From Hysterangium stoloniferum (taxonomy: Eukaryota; Basidiomycota; Agaricomycetes; Hysterangiales; Hysterangiaceae): 64,000 bases of DNA. Location of the stretch: assembly GCA_015178975.1 (NCBI GenBank), contig WHVD01000001.1:1736001-1800000 (forward strand), given 5' to 3'. The translations under genes were made by a program, and so were the position numbers. The notes under the pieces are model-generated. The model ran no database searches and had not been told where the DNA came from. It worked only from the letters and a program-made list of their open reading frames with translations. This document shows positions 1 through 11,394 of the stretch, in pieces; position 1 is the first letter of the stretch; every line of letters begins with the position of its first letter.

Positions 1-1020
1 GTAACAAAATCAGTTTCTTCTACAACATCATAAACCTTCCTCTCTCCCGACACCGTGTTAGAATTTTCCGCAAACAATGATGTGAGCATCATATGGAAGT
101 AGTAAGATCAATGGATGAGTATGTCAGAATGTGCATATATATGTCGCTCATGCACTTTTGGCTGTGTGGTGAAACTAAATCCAGAAGTTTCTGAAGAGGA
201 GCAATGGCTATTAGGACTAGTGGGCACCAAAGGAGATGGTGGATGGAGGTCCCTTTTAAAGGCAGATAGGGATGACAAACAGACTTAAAACAAAAGGGTT
301 CATGATGAGTATATCATATTATACCCATTTGAATGGTGTTTATTGCCATTGTTTGACTGTGATGATGGCGACGAAGTGGGACTTGGTAGAGAAGGATAAT
401 TATTTAAAGCTACTTACCATGTAGTGGAGCTTTAATTATAACAAAAATTCAACCATAAGTCGACCAATCTCATTCCAATCGAACGACTGGGGAGCTATCT
501 GAATGTTATTAGGTCATGTTTGGTGAGTGTCGCTCTCAGCAGCCTGCCCAGGACCTCCTCCCCACCTCTGAAACTCTTCTACAGCTCCCTAAGACTCTAA
601 TAGTCAACAGTATTTCCTCCGGCAGAGATTTTCTATCCCTCCGGCTCACGATACACCTGTCGGGCCACCATCCTGAGGCTTGACAACTCTGGAACATATC
701 TTCGGCACCTCCATCAGCCAGGTCATCGCAGCGTTATTCGGAGCATATTCTTATGTGCAAGGGATTGCATCAAATGATGCATGAGGTGAGGACAATTGAC
801 AGAATGCAATTTAAAAACTGCTGATCTTATGCAGCTTCACACAGTGGCATCAGGTGGCGATTCTGACAAAACACTGTCCAGCCAGGGTAACTGGTGGCTC
901 TCTGGGATGTGCTCACATTAAGACTCCACCGCCTTCGCGGGTGGGGTCCATAACCTGTTGAATGTGAGGAGTCGTCATATTAATATATTCCCTACTCACG
1001 TAGTTCTTCACAGCTCACCA
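1..1020. other. No recognisable gene; unassigned flank
   Basis: I see no open frame or motif I can name here. About 905-935 contains a short GC-rich inverted repeat around CCACCGCC and GGGTGG. The part at about 460-760 has some coding-like character on the plus strand, but it is broken by stops and I cannot place it in a family. Confidence 0.5.
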
Positions 1021-1265
1021 AATGGATCAAAAAAAAGGTGAGTATCTTTTGAGTTGACTGTTCATTCCTTTCACTTATTGTTCAAAACTACAGGGAAACC
1101 AACTAACAAGGAACAAAAATGAAGTGAGTATCGTTTGAGTTGACCCTTCATTCCTTTTGCTTATTATTCAAAACTACAGGAGTAGTCCATGATCATGAAT
1201 GAAGGGTAAGCATCCTTTGTCTTTACCATCCATTCCTTTTCTTATAATACATCTTCTCAGACATG
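1021..1265 (+). pseudogene. Intron-rich gene relic with repeated introns
   Basis: An ATG at 1022 is followed by three candidate introns, each with a clear donor and a CAG acceptor: 1038-1093 (GTGAGTATC...CTACAG), 1124-1179 (same donor and acceptor context) and 1206-1260 (GTAAGCATC...CTCAG). The first two are both 56 bp and differ at about six positions, so they look like copies of one another. The exons between them are only about 26-30 bp. Joined as written, the frame reaches a TGA just before the second intron. I therefore call it a relic, or a gene whose true start lies elsewhere. No protein family is recognisable from so little coding sequence. Confidence 0.4.
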
Positions 1266-1289
1266 TCAGGTGCGTATCAAATGGGAGAG

Positions 1290-1918
1290 GGGTGCAACAG
1301 CTAAGTGGCATATGTCATCAACCCTGGTCTCACATTATGCTGACCACTTGTTCAGGTAGTGGGTTAAAATCCCACAAAGCCACCAGGGAGTTTTAGTGGG
1401 TATTGCACTTGGTGTGGAGCCCCACAGTACCCGCATTGGGTCTGCATCACTGCATTTCTTCCTGGCCACATCCACACACATGTCATCCTGGGCCATGGCT
1501 TCTTTGGAGCCTACTACCAATGTTTCCTCCCTGACCTCCCCACCTCCTGCCCCTGTGGCACAGAAGACATCCAGTCCCACCTCCACACATCCTTTCTGAG
1601 TGCCCCCTTCACGAGGAACACCGCTACACCCTCTGCACTGCCTCTCAAGACATATCACTCCCCATTATCCTCGGCACCTACAAGGGCCTTGAAGCCCTAG
1701 CTGAGTTCATCGCCGCCTCTGACTCTTTCCAGAAAGCATAACCGGCCCACCATCCCCACCCTCCCCTTCCCTACATTTGACCCTCTTGCCCAGACCAACC
1801 AGCTATATACATATCCTGCCACCCCCACACCTACCATTAGGGTACTTTTTCTCCCAACTGCAATGTATCTTAGTTATGCGATGCGGTATATAAATGTATT
1901 AAACTAATAATAAAAAGA
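1290..1918 (+). mobile_element. LINE 3' tail, possibly a tRNA-headed SINE
   Basis: From about 1549 the plus strand encodes CPCGTEDIQSHLH, a Cys/His knuckle of the kind that ends fungal LINE polyproteins. It is followed, after frame changes, by residues resembling the LGTYKGLEALAEFIAAS terminus common in Agaricomycete non-LTR elements. The stretch ends in an A-rich tail (TTAAACTAATAATAAAAA) at about 1898-1917, as expected for target-primed insertion. Upstream, AGCTAAGTGG (1299-1308) and GGTTAAAATCC (1362-1372) resemble pol III A and B boxes, although their spacing is wider than usual. The element is truncated and its frame is broken. It is either a 5'-truncated LINE or a SINE that borrowed a LINE tail. 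Confidence 0.45.
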
Positions 1919-2535
1919 TGGAGGCATGTGATATATGTCTTTGACAATTGGAGTGGACTAATTCTGTTAGTACGTGTTCTTTGTAATGGGAATGTTTCCC
2001 CTTTTAAGCTCCACCATCATGGAGTCAGCTCCTGCTGCCTTTTGTCTCTTGCCACCATCGTCTGAGTGGCTGGCCCTCAAGGATTGCTCAGGCTTTCCTT
2101 GACTAATTTTCTTTTTCCCACCATCCCACCCTTTCCTGCTCCTTTATTGCCCTAAAACTCGTAAGATAGGGCTCATGCACATTTGACCCCATCACGTGGT
2201 CAAAGCGTGACAAAGGGTGACAAATGACCATTTTTCTAATTACTGCTTCAAACAAACCTTCTGTGACAAAAGGAAACCTAAAGTTGATGTAAAATTGTAA
2301 TTCAAAGAGGGTTTAGGTTTCCAATCACTCAATTTCAAGGGAGGAAAGAAGTTATTAGAGCTGGATCAATTTTAAACCAATTTAGGCTTGCATATCGGCA
2401 ATACCCATAGGTGTGCATCTTGACATGTCAAAGCTGTAAAAAAAACATGCTGGTGTGTACTACTAAGTGTTTATGGGGCGTCGTAGCTGGTGCTACACAA
2501 ATCTCAGGCATCATGCATGTCCTAAAAAGTGATCC
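1919..2535. other. Gene-free; left end of a DDE transposon
   Basis: There is no convincing ORF. At 2165-2202 a sequence starting AAGATAGGGCTCATGCAC and ending near CACGTGG is repeated almost exactly at 6284-6320 in the same orientation. Several GTGAC-like words follow it. It may be the terminal and subterminal region of the transposon whose transposase lies just downstream. Confidence 0.4.
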
Positions 2536-4335
2536 TTGAGCCCAGATGGTGATAAAGAAAATGTAAGTCAGTCAATTATAGTCAATAATGACATTAATAG
2601 TGCATCAATCAAACAGACCAGGCCATCTAAAACTCCAAGAATAGCCCAGGTCACACAGGTTGAATGGCAAGAAGTCTCTAGTAATCCCCTGCCACCTTGG
2701 AGGTTGCATTGTCACAATGTGTTCTTCCAGGTGATCACCCCAACAAAAGCACACCCACACCAGAAAACAATATTATCTCCAATCTCACTGATAGACGTCA
2801 ACCTCATACAGTTAGAGTTGAAGACATTGAAGACATTGAAGCTCCAAACACCCCCCACCACAACTGGAATGGCGAGGAGTCTTTCTGGATACATAAAGAT
2901 GAAGAGATCGGAGAAGGATGGGAGGCTGAGGATGAGGACTACAGTTTAATATTGATTGAGGATGAAGTGGAAGTGGAAACCATCTTCAACTCACAATGTG
3001 GCATGTATGTCTTCCCACCCTCATGCAAGGATGCGGCTGCAGCTTTCAAGGATATCACAAATATCCTGAAGCCTCCAAGGAAAAAAGGGTGTGGCTATAA
3101 AGATGCCGGTCTTGACAGAGTCACTCGGACATGGCTGGAAGGGATAAGGATGTTTCTGGCTGCATTCACTCACCTGGAAACAGACAATCCAGGATATCAA
3201 GGAAACTGGACAGAGGCTTCAAACTCCACTGTTACCATGCGTTGCGAGAGCAAATATCATGAAAAAAGCTTTGTGTATGGGCCCGTGCTTTTATACACGA
3301 CTGAAAGGAGATCCCCGAAAATCAATATGGCCGAGGAAACAAATCTGCGATTGATGACGATGACCTTGCACAAGAAATTCACTTACATCTCCAGGGAATT
3401 GGCAAATATATTAAGGTGGAAGATATAGTCCAGTACTGTATGCAACCCGAAATGCTTGCTCGCTTGAAGCGCACAAAAACGATTTCATTGGCAACAGCAT
3501 GGCACTGGCTAGAGAAAATGGGTTACCATTGGAAGAGGAATCACAGGGGCCAGTATGTCAATGGCCATGAATGTGCCGATGTTGTCAGCTACCAACAGAA
3601 TGTGTTCCTTCCAATGATGGAGCAGTATCAGCGCCATATGCAAGTATGGACTGAGGAGCATGGATGGGATTTGCCACCATGGATTATCCGTGCAGCAGTG
3701 GGATGGGTCCATGATGAGACTATTTTTCATGCACATGACCGCCACCAGACTGCATGGTACCACAAAGATGTGACACCAATACCCTACACCAAAGGAGAGG
3801 GGGTCTCATTGATGATTGCTGTTTTGTTTCAGCTGACTATGGGTGGCTTCATTCTCCTAATGGAAAGGAATCAGCACGTGTCATTTTTCATCCAGGGAAA
3901 AATCGGGAAGGGTACTTCACAAATGATGATATTCTTGCACAAGTGGACCATGCCATGATGATCTTGTCGAAATACTACCCAGATGAAGATCACTTTTTCA
4001 TTTACAACAATGCAACGACCCACCTCTCATGGTCAGCAGATTCCCTTTCAGCATTGAAAATGCCCAAAAATCCCTCAAAACCAGAAACAAATTTTGGTGT
4101 CCTCACCAATGTCGTCAGTGCTGATGGGCAATCACTTCATGAGCCTGATGGAAAGCTCTTGAAGCAAAAAGTTCAGATGCGGAATGGGTGATTCAATGGA
4201 GGGGAACAAGAATTGTATTTTCCTGAAGGTCACGAGAAGGCCGGTCTTTTCAAAGGTATGGCCATAATATTGACAGAACGTGGTTACAACGTGGCAGACA
4301 AGAGGGCACAATGAATCTTGAAGTGGGAATAATTG
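2536..4335 (+). pseudogene. Decayed DDE transposase (Agaricomycete DNA transposon)
   Basis: Three overlapping plus-strand frames (2697-3428, 3416-3958, 3754-4191), plus a further stretch to about 4335, together cover the middle of a transposase often annotated in mushroom proteomes as a DDE endonuclease. Visible landmarks in order are TAWHWLEKMGYHW (helix-turn-helix-like), WVHDETIFHAHDRH (first catalytic Asp), FVSADYGWLHSPNGKESA, GKNREGYFTNDD, FIYNNATTH and YFPEGHEKAGLFKGM. The usual family form of the fourth block is FDNATTH, so the second catalytic Asp appears replaced by Asn. At least two frameshifts and the loss of the C-terminal part make it inactive. No intact terminal inverted repeat pair was found. 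This is a plain DNA transposon relic; the exact superfamily is uncertain. Confidence 0.7.
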
Positions 4336-6283
4336 TGAAAGGATTATTCCGCTCTGCCTAAAATTCTCTCCCACAATCGTCATGGCTCCAATACGAAATG
4401 AATGCCTTGCCATGAGATAAAATAGATAATGATAGTCTCCCGCTCTTCCCGTGACAAAGCAGTTGCTGTACATTCAGGTAAATCTCTAACTCGCATGCTT
4501 CAGGTATAGTCCTGTGTCCCCACCTAGCCACTATCATATTGCATGATGTGAAGATGACTCAAGTCAATTGTGCATGTCTCTCACGAGACCGGGTATCGTT
4601 ATAAAACTCCAGATTGAAATCCTCGACTCTGTCGAAGTTGTAGACGCAAAACGAGGGACCTTCGTGGCCCTCTCGGAATTCCTATCATTTATGGAGGATC
4701 GGGTCTTGCTGCATAATCTTCCATGAGATTCACAAAGTGCTCTGCTTTCCATATTGGTGTGCAAGTGTTTCTGAATAAATCAGTCTATCCACATAATACT
4801 TATCAATGGTAGTCTCACGCTTGCAGTTGTTTGCAATTGAGACGGAAGAATCATCATTTAAATCAACAGCTACTCTTGCGCATATTGGGTCAAAGTATCG
4901 TCCTGAACTGTCAGAAATTCATTGGGTCACTGGTTTGACCCGTGGAACTTTGGGTGCAAGGCTGTTTCTCACTTTGATTTTTTTTCGTTGCTCTTGACTA
5001 CTAGCACCTCTACCCTTGTTTCCTGATGTACGGCTATCGAGATAAAGTATAAATCTATCGTCGTTTCTTCAACCAATTCACTCTCGATGGAATTCATTAT
5101 CGAGTTCAAGGTGTTTGTGTATATGTCTATTGAAACCAAGCCTCTTTTTGAAGTCTAGCGTATCTTCAACAAAACTGCTGATGAAAATCTTACACTTTAA
5201 AAACTATTTCACGGTCTCTCTCTCTCTCTCTGTATGGCCAAAGATGAGAGTGTGTAATATGCTTTCAGCGTCTGTTGATTTTTCTTTACTTGACAATTTC
5301 GGCAGAAAGATTGTCGTTACTGTGGCTGTGACTGGAATCGTGCCCACCGCTTTGGATAGCTTATATATATATATGAGGCTATGAACTGTTGAGTGACCTA
5401 AGCTCTTTTCCAACGGAACGTATTAGAGCACGGATAAGATACTTCCGTAATCAGTGTACTCAGACTAACGCAAGGGCAAGTATCTCCGCACCACCAGAAG
5501 TTGACTTCAACTCCGTAGAACAAATTCCTGAATACTTAGAACTAGAAGAAGCACCTGGTATCATACCTTCCAATCTACTACCAGCATACTAACCATACTG
5601 ACCTTCAAGTTCGGATAGACTCTCTCCATCGAATAACTTATTTTTAAGTACAGTTCCAAACTTCCACCCTAAGATTGGAACCGTAACTTCTCTTTCAACG
5701 AGTTGGTCGACTCAGGTCGACCTGGTAGGATGTATTGGGTCAGGTACTCCCTAGTGACACTTCTTTGCGTTAATACTGTTGGAATTCGACAAGCGTTCGG
5801 TTCGCTGGTGAATGAGCCAGCATTTCGCACTTGAAATGCCCTTGAAATTTTTTACTGCAAGTACAATTCATGTAATTTCAGGCAACATACTGATTTCAAG
5901 GACTGATCCATGCTCCAAGTTGGAGTAAGAAGAAAATGGCAAATAATGTAAATTTGATATGTAAGAGTGCTCAAGTACAGGTCTAAGGTAGAAGGTCAGG
6001 ACTCATCAGCATGCATAAGGTATGTAAGTATATACATACAAAAAGGTACGAAGGATGTTCACCCAGGTCTAGACCGTGAAAACCAGACCAATCAAAATGT
6101 CTACAGATGCACACAGTCAAATATTGAGCTCTTTGTCTTTGTCCATGTTTGGGTGAGTGGACCCCCGGTGGACATGAATCCAGGGGCCACAGGCTCCATT
6201 GCGCAAAACATGCTGATGGGGACATGAGCGAGCCCAACAGCATGCCAAACTAATAGTAAATACATGAAAAATCAATCTAAACT
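4336..6283. other. Unassigned sequence, no supported gene
   Basis: Only short chance ORFs are present. The stretch 5389-5592 (+) encodes 67 aa rich in Glu and Pro with no motif I recognise. A CT-dinucleotide run lies at about 5215-5230. A few bases on either side of 4330 mark where transposase-like coding stops abruptly. Confidence 0.4.
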
Positions 6284-6330
6284 AAGATAGGGCTCATGCA
6301 CATTCGACCCCATCACGTGGACTGTGACCA
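6284..6330 (+). repeat. Second copy of the 2165-2202 repeat
   Basis: AAGATAGGGCTCATGCAC followed by ACC CCATCACGTGG matches the left-end repeat at 2165-2202 in the same orientation, with a single base change in the first ~37 bp. It is probably the end of another copy, or of a short non-autonomous derivative, of the same transposon family. Confidence 0.5.
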
Positions 6331-7132
6331 AATGTGACCATGTCCCACAATCAATTAATGAGGTGATTACTAAAGTAGGTAGTAAAGGTATAATAGACTT
6401 ATGATACAGTGAAGTGCAATTAATAGAGCAATCCTCCATGAAGGAGAAATATAATGAATTAAGAAATTTTCGCAGCCTCCAGTTCTCGAAGGATTGTCTC
6501 AGGGATTATGCGATGTCCGCAGTACTTCTTTTTTCCCATACTGCCTGTTTCCCATTGAGACCTTTTCGATATGCATCCATAAACCACAGGGCTCGTGTTG
6601 CATATCTGCAGGCCAATGTTCAATGCTTTCTCTGCTCAGATCTCGTGCCACCCACCAACACATTGAAATAAGAGGTACGGCATCCAAAGATGTAATACAA
6701 TTCCGCTCTAAATGCCCTTGTGCACTCACTTGGGTGTCCATATTTCAGAGGATGAATATGTATGTGCTGTATATGTCGGAATGTTTACAGATACTCGGAA
6801 GTGCTGGGAGTTCCGGATATCCGGAGTCCAGAGAGTTCCAAAGATTGAGCATACATAAAGACAGAAGAGATACAAACTAATTTGAGATTAAAACTAAAGA
6901 GTAAGTACATGGCTATGGAAGACTATATAGATGTTCCAGTAATTGTACTACAAATCTAGAAGTATAATAAGACAGATTAGGATGAAGATTCAAAAATGGG
7001 AATACAACCAGAAAAATAAACAAGTGAATGAATAACTGTTAACCTGTCAGTTACTAAATACATATGGAACAAGGATGATGTTCAGAAATATGGAAACTAT
7101 AAATGTTCCATAGTCGGAAGTTGGGTCGGATT

Positions 7133-7196
7133 TTGAGGTGGATGTCATATCGGATATTGAGGTGGATGTCATATTGGATATTGAGGTGGATGTCAG
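7133..7196 (+). repeat. 24-bp minisatellite, about 2.7 units
   Basis: Units start at 7133, 7157 and 7181. The core TTGAGGTGGATGTCATAT is followed by a variable CGGATA or TGGATA. It lies inside the type C LTR fragment and is absent from the related copy at 28.5-29.0 kb, so it expanded after that insertion. Confidence 0.75.
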
Positions 7197-7232
7197 AAAG
7201 TCTGGGGTGGAAAGTTGGATCAGAGATGGGAG

Positions 7233-7316
7233 TCTGACTGGGGATCTGACTGGGAGTCTGACCGGGAGTCTGACTGGGAGTCTGACCAGGAGTCTGACCA
7301 GGAGTCTGACTAGAAG
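7233..7316 (+). repeat. 12-bp minisatellite, seven units
   Basis: Seven tandem units of the form CTGACTGGGAGT, with variants CTGACCGGGAGT, CTGACCAGGAGT and CTGACTAGAAGT, run without interruption. They give a chance Leu-Thr-Gly-Ser repeat in one frame, which I do not regard as a gene. Confidence 0.85.
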
Positions 7317-7571
7317 TCTCCTACTGAAGGGCAGAGTCCAATGAGTTCCAGGTCATAACAGGGGGTGTCTAAATGAGGGCAGAATACCAGAATGGGATTT
7401 GCCTTGAAGGGATGAGGGTTGGGTTCCAGTGGATTCCAGATCTTGATACTGGTCTGGAAGATGGTTTGGACCTAGAGATAATATCTGGGAAATACTCCGA
7501 AGAGCTTCCGGGAATGGATCTTCACAGCCAGAAGAAGTAGTGTGAGAGGTACCATGAAATATATTCTGAAA

Positions 7572-9680
7572 TACAGTGACTTACAAAATGTATCCTTTTG
7601 CAGTTTCAACTTGTATAGCTTATACCCCAGTAGATAAAATCATACGAATCACCAAAATATTTTCCAACATCCTCTATCATGCATAGTCCAAGGTACCATA
7701 ATGTCATTATGTAATACCCATATATGGTAATATTATGAATATTTTAATAGAGAGGGGTCATTGGATACCTTTTGTCACTGACAGGCTTTTGGCCAGAAAT
7801 TACTTATATTTAGTACTTGGGAGGGTGTTTATAATTACTATAATCTCAAATATTTACTAATAAAAGTCTTATTTTTACAAAACTCCATCTTTAAATAGTG
7901 ATATCTATTCTGAAACAATTATATCATCAAAAAACAACCATCAGAAATAGTTCTCCATATTACATCTTATACAACCCATAGTTATTTAACAAATTCCATT
8001 GTATATAATTTCCTTCCTTTTACAGATGCCTACTAATACTTTTATTAGTACTTTGTTTTTTATAAGTTGTAATGAAGTTATTTCCATGTAAAATATGTAA
8101 AATATTATTGGAAATTTTTCATACCACAGCTGTCTTTATTAAGTAAAACCCCCTATATATTCTGGGTATGTTGAATCAAGTAGAAATCTGTTTAGATTGA
8201 CAGATCTATTCCGAAGTAATACATATGTATTTAGAGGTGCCAATGATATACATATGCATGGAATGGACTATTTAAAGGTATCTATTTTTTAAAAGTATTA
8301 GTGTTTCAAACTACTAATTTTTTTTATTGTCTACTTGTGTCCAGAAAGATTCATTAGTTTGTAATGTATGAGAGAGTTTAAAACTTTCAATGTTTGAATC
8401 ACATCCCAGATGTTTAAATGACCTTTAGAGTATATTAGAATTTGGTATACTTAATAGTTTTCAGATATCCTCCTTGGTATAGCCCTCCTTTGCCTTTAAT
8501 ACATATGAAACCCTCCTAGGCATAGTTTGAATCAAATCCTGGCATACATTTGCATCAATCTTGTACCATTCCTCCACCACCCTCTCCCAAAGCTCTTTCA
8601 TCCCCTGGAGTGCATTCTCATACCCTGCCAACTTCCTCTTCAGGTGATTCCATAAGTGTTCAATGGGATTAAGGTCAGGAGACTGTGCTGGCCATGAGAG
8701 AACCCTGAAACCATTTTCTTGGAACCAATTCTGGGCCTTATTGCAGGTATGCTTAGGGTCATTATCCTGCTGGAAGATGACATCACCACCAAACTTCAGG
8801 GTTCCCTCAACCAGCCTGTCACTCAAGCCCTCCCCTGCCTTTTTCTACACCCACTTCCTACCATCTGACCCCAGCCTATTGATTTTTGTCTCATCAGACC
8901 ACACCACTTCTTCCAGTCCTCCACAGTCCAATCCTGATGTGCCAAAGCAAAGTCCATCCTCTCCTTCCTATGCTTCTTAGAAAGAAGAGGCCTTTTCTTC
9001 TTTACCACAGGTTTCACCCCAGCCACCTTGAGTCCATGATGTACTGTTTGAGGATTGAGTGACTGGTTGGTGATAATGCAAAGTGCCTTTGTTGCATCTA
9101 CAACTGTATCAGCCTTCCAGCTGATAAGATGTTGTGCAAAATGGATATTGGCTGTAAAGAGTTTGGAAGGATGACCACCAGAAGGCTTACAAAGGTGGGA
9201 ATGATGTTTAGAGTGAAGTCTTGAGATAGTAGCAAAGCCATATCCAGTAGAAACTGAAATATGTTTGGCAGATAGCGCATCAAGTAGAGAAAGGATTTCA
9301 TGCTGGGCAGCGGGGACAGAGGATGCATAGTTGAAAATAGAAGAATATCTTTGCTGTGAGAGCCCTTCTACTTATATGTACTTTAGCACAGCATGATCAC
9401 ATGACATGTTGAAAAATATAAACAAGTGCAAACAATCAACATTGTCATATGATTTTCATACAAAAGCCAAAGGTATCCAATGACCCCTCTCTATTAAAAT
9501 ATTTATATTGTTATCCCCGTATATGGATATTATATCATGACATTATGGTGCCTTGGACTATGCATGCATAATAGAGTATGTTGGCAAATATTTTGGTGAT
9601 TTGTATGATTTTATCTACTGGGGTATAAGCTATACAAGTTGAAACTGCAAAACATTGGATACATTTTGTAAGTCACTGTA
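7572..9680 (-). mobile_element. Tc1-type transposon with ~220-bp inverted repeats
   Basis: TA dinucleotides at 7572-7573 and 9679-9680 bound an element whose ends read CAGTGACTTACAAAATG inward from both sides. The terminal inverted repeats extend about 220 bp (7574 to about 7793; about 9455 to 9678) and are around 90% alike by eye. The minus strand between them encodes a Tc1-type transposase. The TA duplication and CAGT ends are standard for Tc1/mariner elements. The insertion is in a copia LTR and so post-dates it. Confidence 0.88.
8461..9330 (-). pseudogene. Tc1-type transposase, internally deleted
   Basis: The segment 8461-8826 encodes FQQDNDPKHT (second catalytic Asp) and WPAQSPDLNPIEHLWNHLK (third acidic position, DDE/D). 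The segment 8823-9026 encodes VKKKRPLLSKKHRKERMDFA and the region of the first Asp. The N-terminal helix-turn-helix part (SRLHSKHHSHL, with GGHPSKL) lies at about 9090-9300 in another frame. Compared with the second Tc1-type copy at 49.9-50.7 kb, about 50 residues between the first and second catalytic acids are missing: GTLKFGG runs straight into DVIFQQDND. Together with the frame changes this makes the gene non-functional. Confidence 0.82.
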
Positions 9681-10272
9681 TAGTCTGGATGGGCCCACAC
9701 TATATTTCAATTATTATTTCTATTTCTCTCTATTTTATCATATGCATATATTAGTTCAATGATCTATGTACTCCTGTGGGTACATAGACTCTTGTGGGCA
9801 CATGCATACACACTAGACCTATGTACTTTAGCACCTGTAATTAAAACTCAGACACTTTTACCCTACAATCACGACTTACCCAGACACCCCTGTAGTGTCA
9901 TGTAGGTTGTGACTGGGGTATCATCTCAGCCATCCTGAAAAGCTTACAGCTGAATCCACTATTGCTATCTAGCTTCACACTGAATAGTTGAAGCTCAAAC
10001 TACTGTCAGTTTGGACTCACACTTTGTAGCACTCATATTAAACTCTTTCTCTTTCAATTCATTGCTTAGTTGACTCACTTCTTGAAATTGTACTGCAAAG
10101 TCAATTCTATTCCTTTTAGTTGACTTAGTTGTCTTACAAGTGCTAAGTCAACCAGAATCATTTTATTTAATATATGTATTGTACTTGATAGTCAATATAT
10201 TGTCATGTTGTACCTAAACAGTCGATATTCTTTGTATATACATAGAACGGTTAGAACTTCCATGACTCTTCA

Positions 10273-10790
10273 GTGGTGATCCAGGCCAGACTATTCTTTT
10301 CCTATGAAGAAAACATTTTATTAAAGTAAAGACTTCTACATTAGCTACACATGATGACCACAGGTAAGGAACAGGCCGTGAAACCTTCAGGTCTCAAACC
10401 ACCTGGAAATGTTATGATGAGAAAGCCCTCACTGACTTCCCAAAAACAAACCTCTGTTGGAGGTTCCCCCCAAACCAAAGCTGAACCACCGACAGTCATC
10501 TCTCCCAGTCATTTAGGACCACATTCATGCCAGGAACTATCAAAAACACCAGAAAGAAACCCTTCACCTATCCATAATAACAATGTGATTTTGGAATTTT
10601 CCCCACATCAAGTAATGTTTCAATGCACCTAGCATGGACAACTGGTCTACAATGAACCTATGAATGACAAGTGGGACATGTAGTATGCCTCTCAGATTTT
10701 GGAGGAGGAAATTACAGTGATTGCACAGGACTACCAAATGAGATACCCCACCATGTCCCTGTCAATAATGACCTGGTTAGGTAGGAGGAT
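10273..10790 (+). mobile_element. Retroelement leader and gag-like fragment
   Basis: The stretch follows the copia LTR directly. TGGTGATCC sits where a primer-binding site would be, and an ATG at 10351 opens a Lys/Ser/Pro-rich frame to 10632. I see no zinc knuckle or other diagnostic motif, so 'gag' is inferred from position only. The element is broken and is cut off at about 10790 by an AT-rich repeat. Confidence 0.4.
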
Positions 10791-11394
10791 GGTCACACTT
10801 TATTGAATATACAAAATTTTACTGAATAATCCTCATATTTTTTAAGTGAGACTATTCCTTCTGGCCATGACAACTTATTCTATGAGTTTATATTTAATCA
10901 CCTGAAATTTCATCCTTAAAATATGCATGCCTTTTTAGAATACGCACAAATGACATAGTTACACAAAATTATTTGGATTAACCTAGATTATTTGGGTTAT
11001 GACTTAATCTTTGGATTAAACAAGATTATTTGGGTTATGACTTAATCTTTGGGTTAAACACGATTATCTGGGTTGTCACCAATGTATTCTCTTGCATACA
11101 AGCAAACTTTCAAATATATTTCATATAATTTAAATTTAGTTGGTTTAGAAAGTTAACCAGAACTATCTGGGGTACCAATCCCCATTGTGCAATTTATTCC
11201 AAAAGAATAATCAACAGATGATTGTTTGACTAAATTTTGTCAGATACAAGATAAATATTAATATTTCCTTATTCTCCAGAGTATCACCTGACGGACTGAA
11301 TTTGATTAAATATTAATTTTACAACAAACAATATAAATATATATTCGTTAGTGGATAAATAACTTTTAAAGCTTTGAGTTATTTTTATGACCAT
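10786..11394 (+). repeat. AT-rich repeat, inverted partner at 27.4-28.0 kb
   Basis: About 600 bp with GGAGGATGGTCACA at one end and CTTTTAAAG near the other. The reverse complement recurs at 27417-28019, with blocks such as AAGTGAGACTATT, GAAAGTTAACCAGAACTATC and AATATTAATATTTCCTTATT conserved. Inside, a unit of about 38-41 bp built on GATTATTTGGGTTATGACTT is repeated two to three times at about 10984-11075. There is no coding capacity. It may be a non-autonomous element or a long LTR relic. Confidence 0.6.

Larger units (their letters stand above)
6712..7362 (-). mobile_element. Gypsy-type LTR fragment (type C)
   Basis: The sequence matches the LTR at 28486-29019 over long stretches (TTGAGCATAC, TGTTCCATAGTCGG and others) and ends in ATAACA like the other LTRs here. 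Its other end is missing, starting near the TGTCC..ATTTCAG block that follows the shared U5-like motif in intact copies. After 7362, sequence related to the internal part of the same family continues to about 7540 and is matched at about 29050-29105. This is a fossil fragment, moderately old judging from its divergence. Confidence 0.55.
7542..10272 (+). mobile_element. Copia-type LTR split by a Tc1-type transposon
   Basis: The LTR begins TGTGAGAGGTACC at 7542 and ends GACTCTTCA at 10272; a Tc1-type element fills 7572-9680. It is the same family as the solo LTR at 23292-23801: shared blocks include CTCAGACAC, ACTTTTACC and ATAGAACGG near the 3' end. It is followed by TGGTGATCC, in the position of a primer-binding site, and then by a short gag-like ORF. 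This makes it the 5' LTR of a plus-strand element whose remainder is lost. It is a fossil. Confidence 0.6.

Noticed and set aside
7138-7344. ORF with LTGSLTGS repeats resembling a repeat protein
   Set aside because: It is a chance reading of the two minisatellites; no start context, and the related LTR lacks it.
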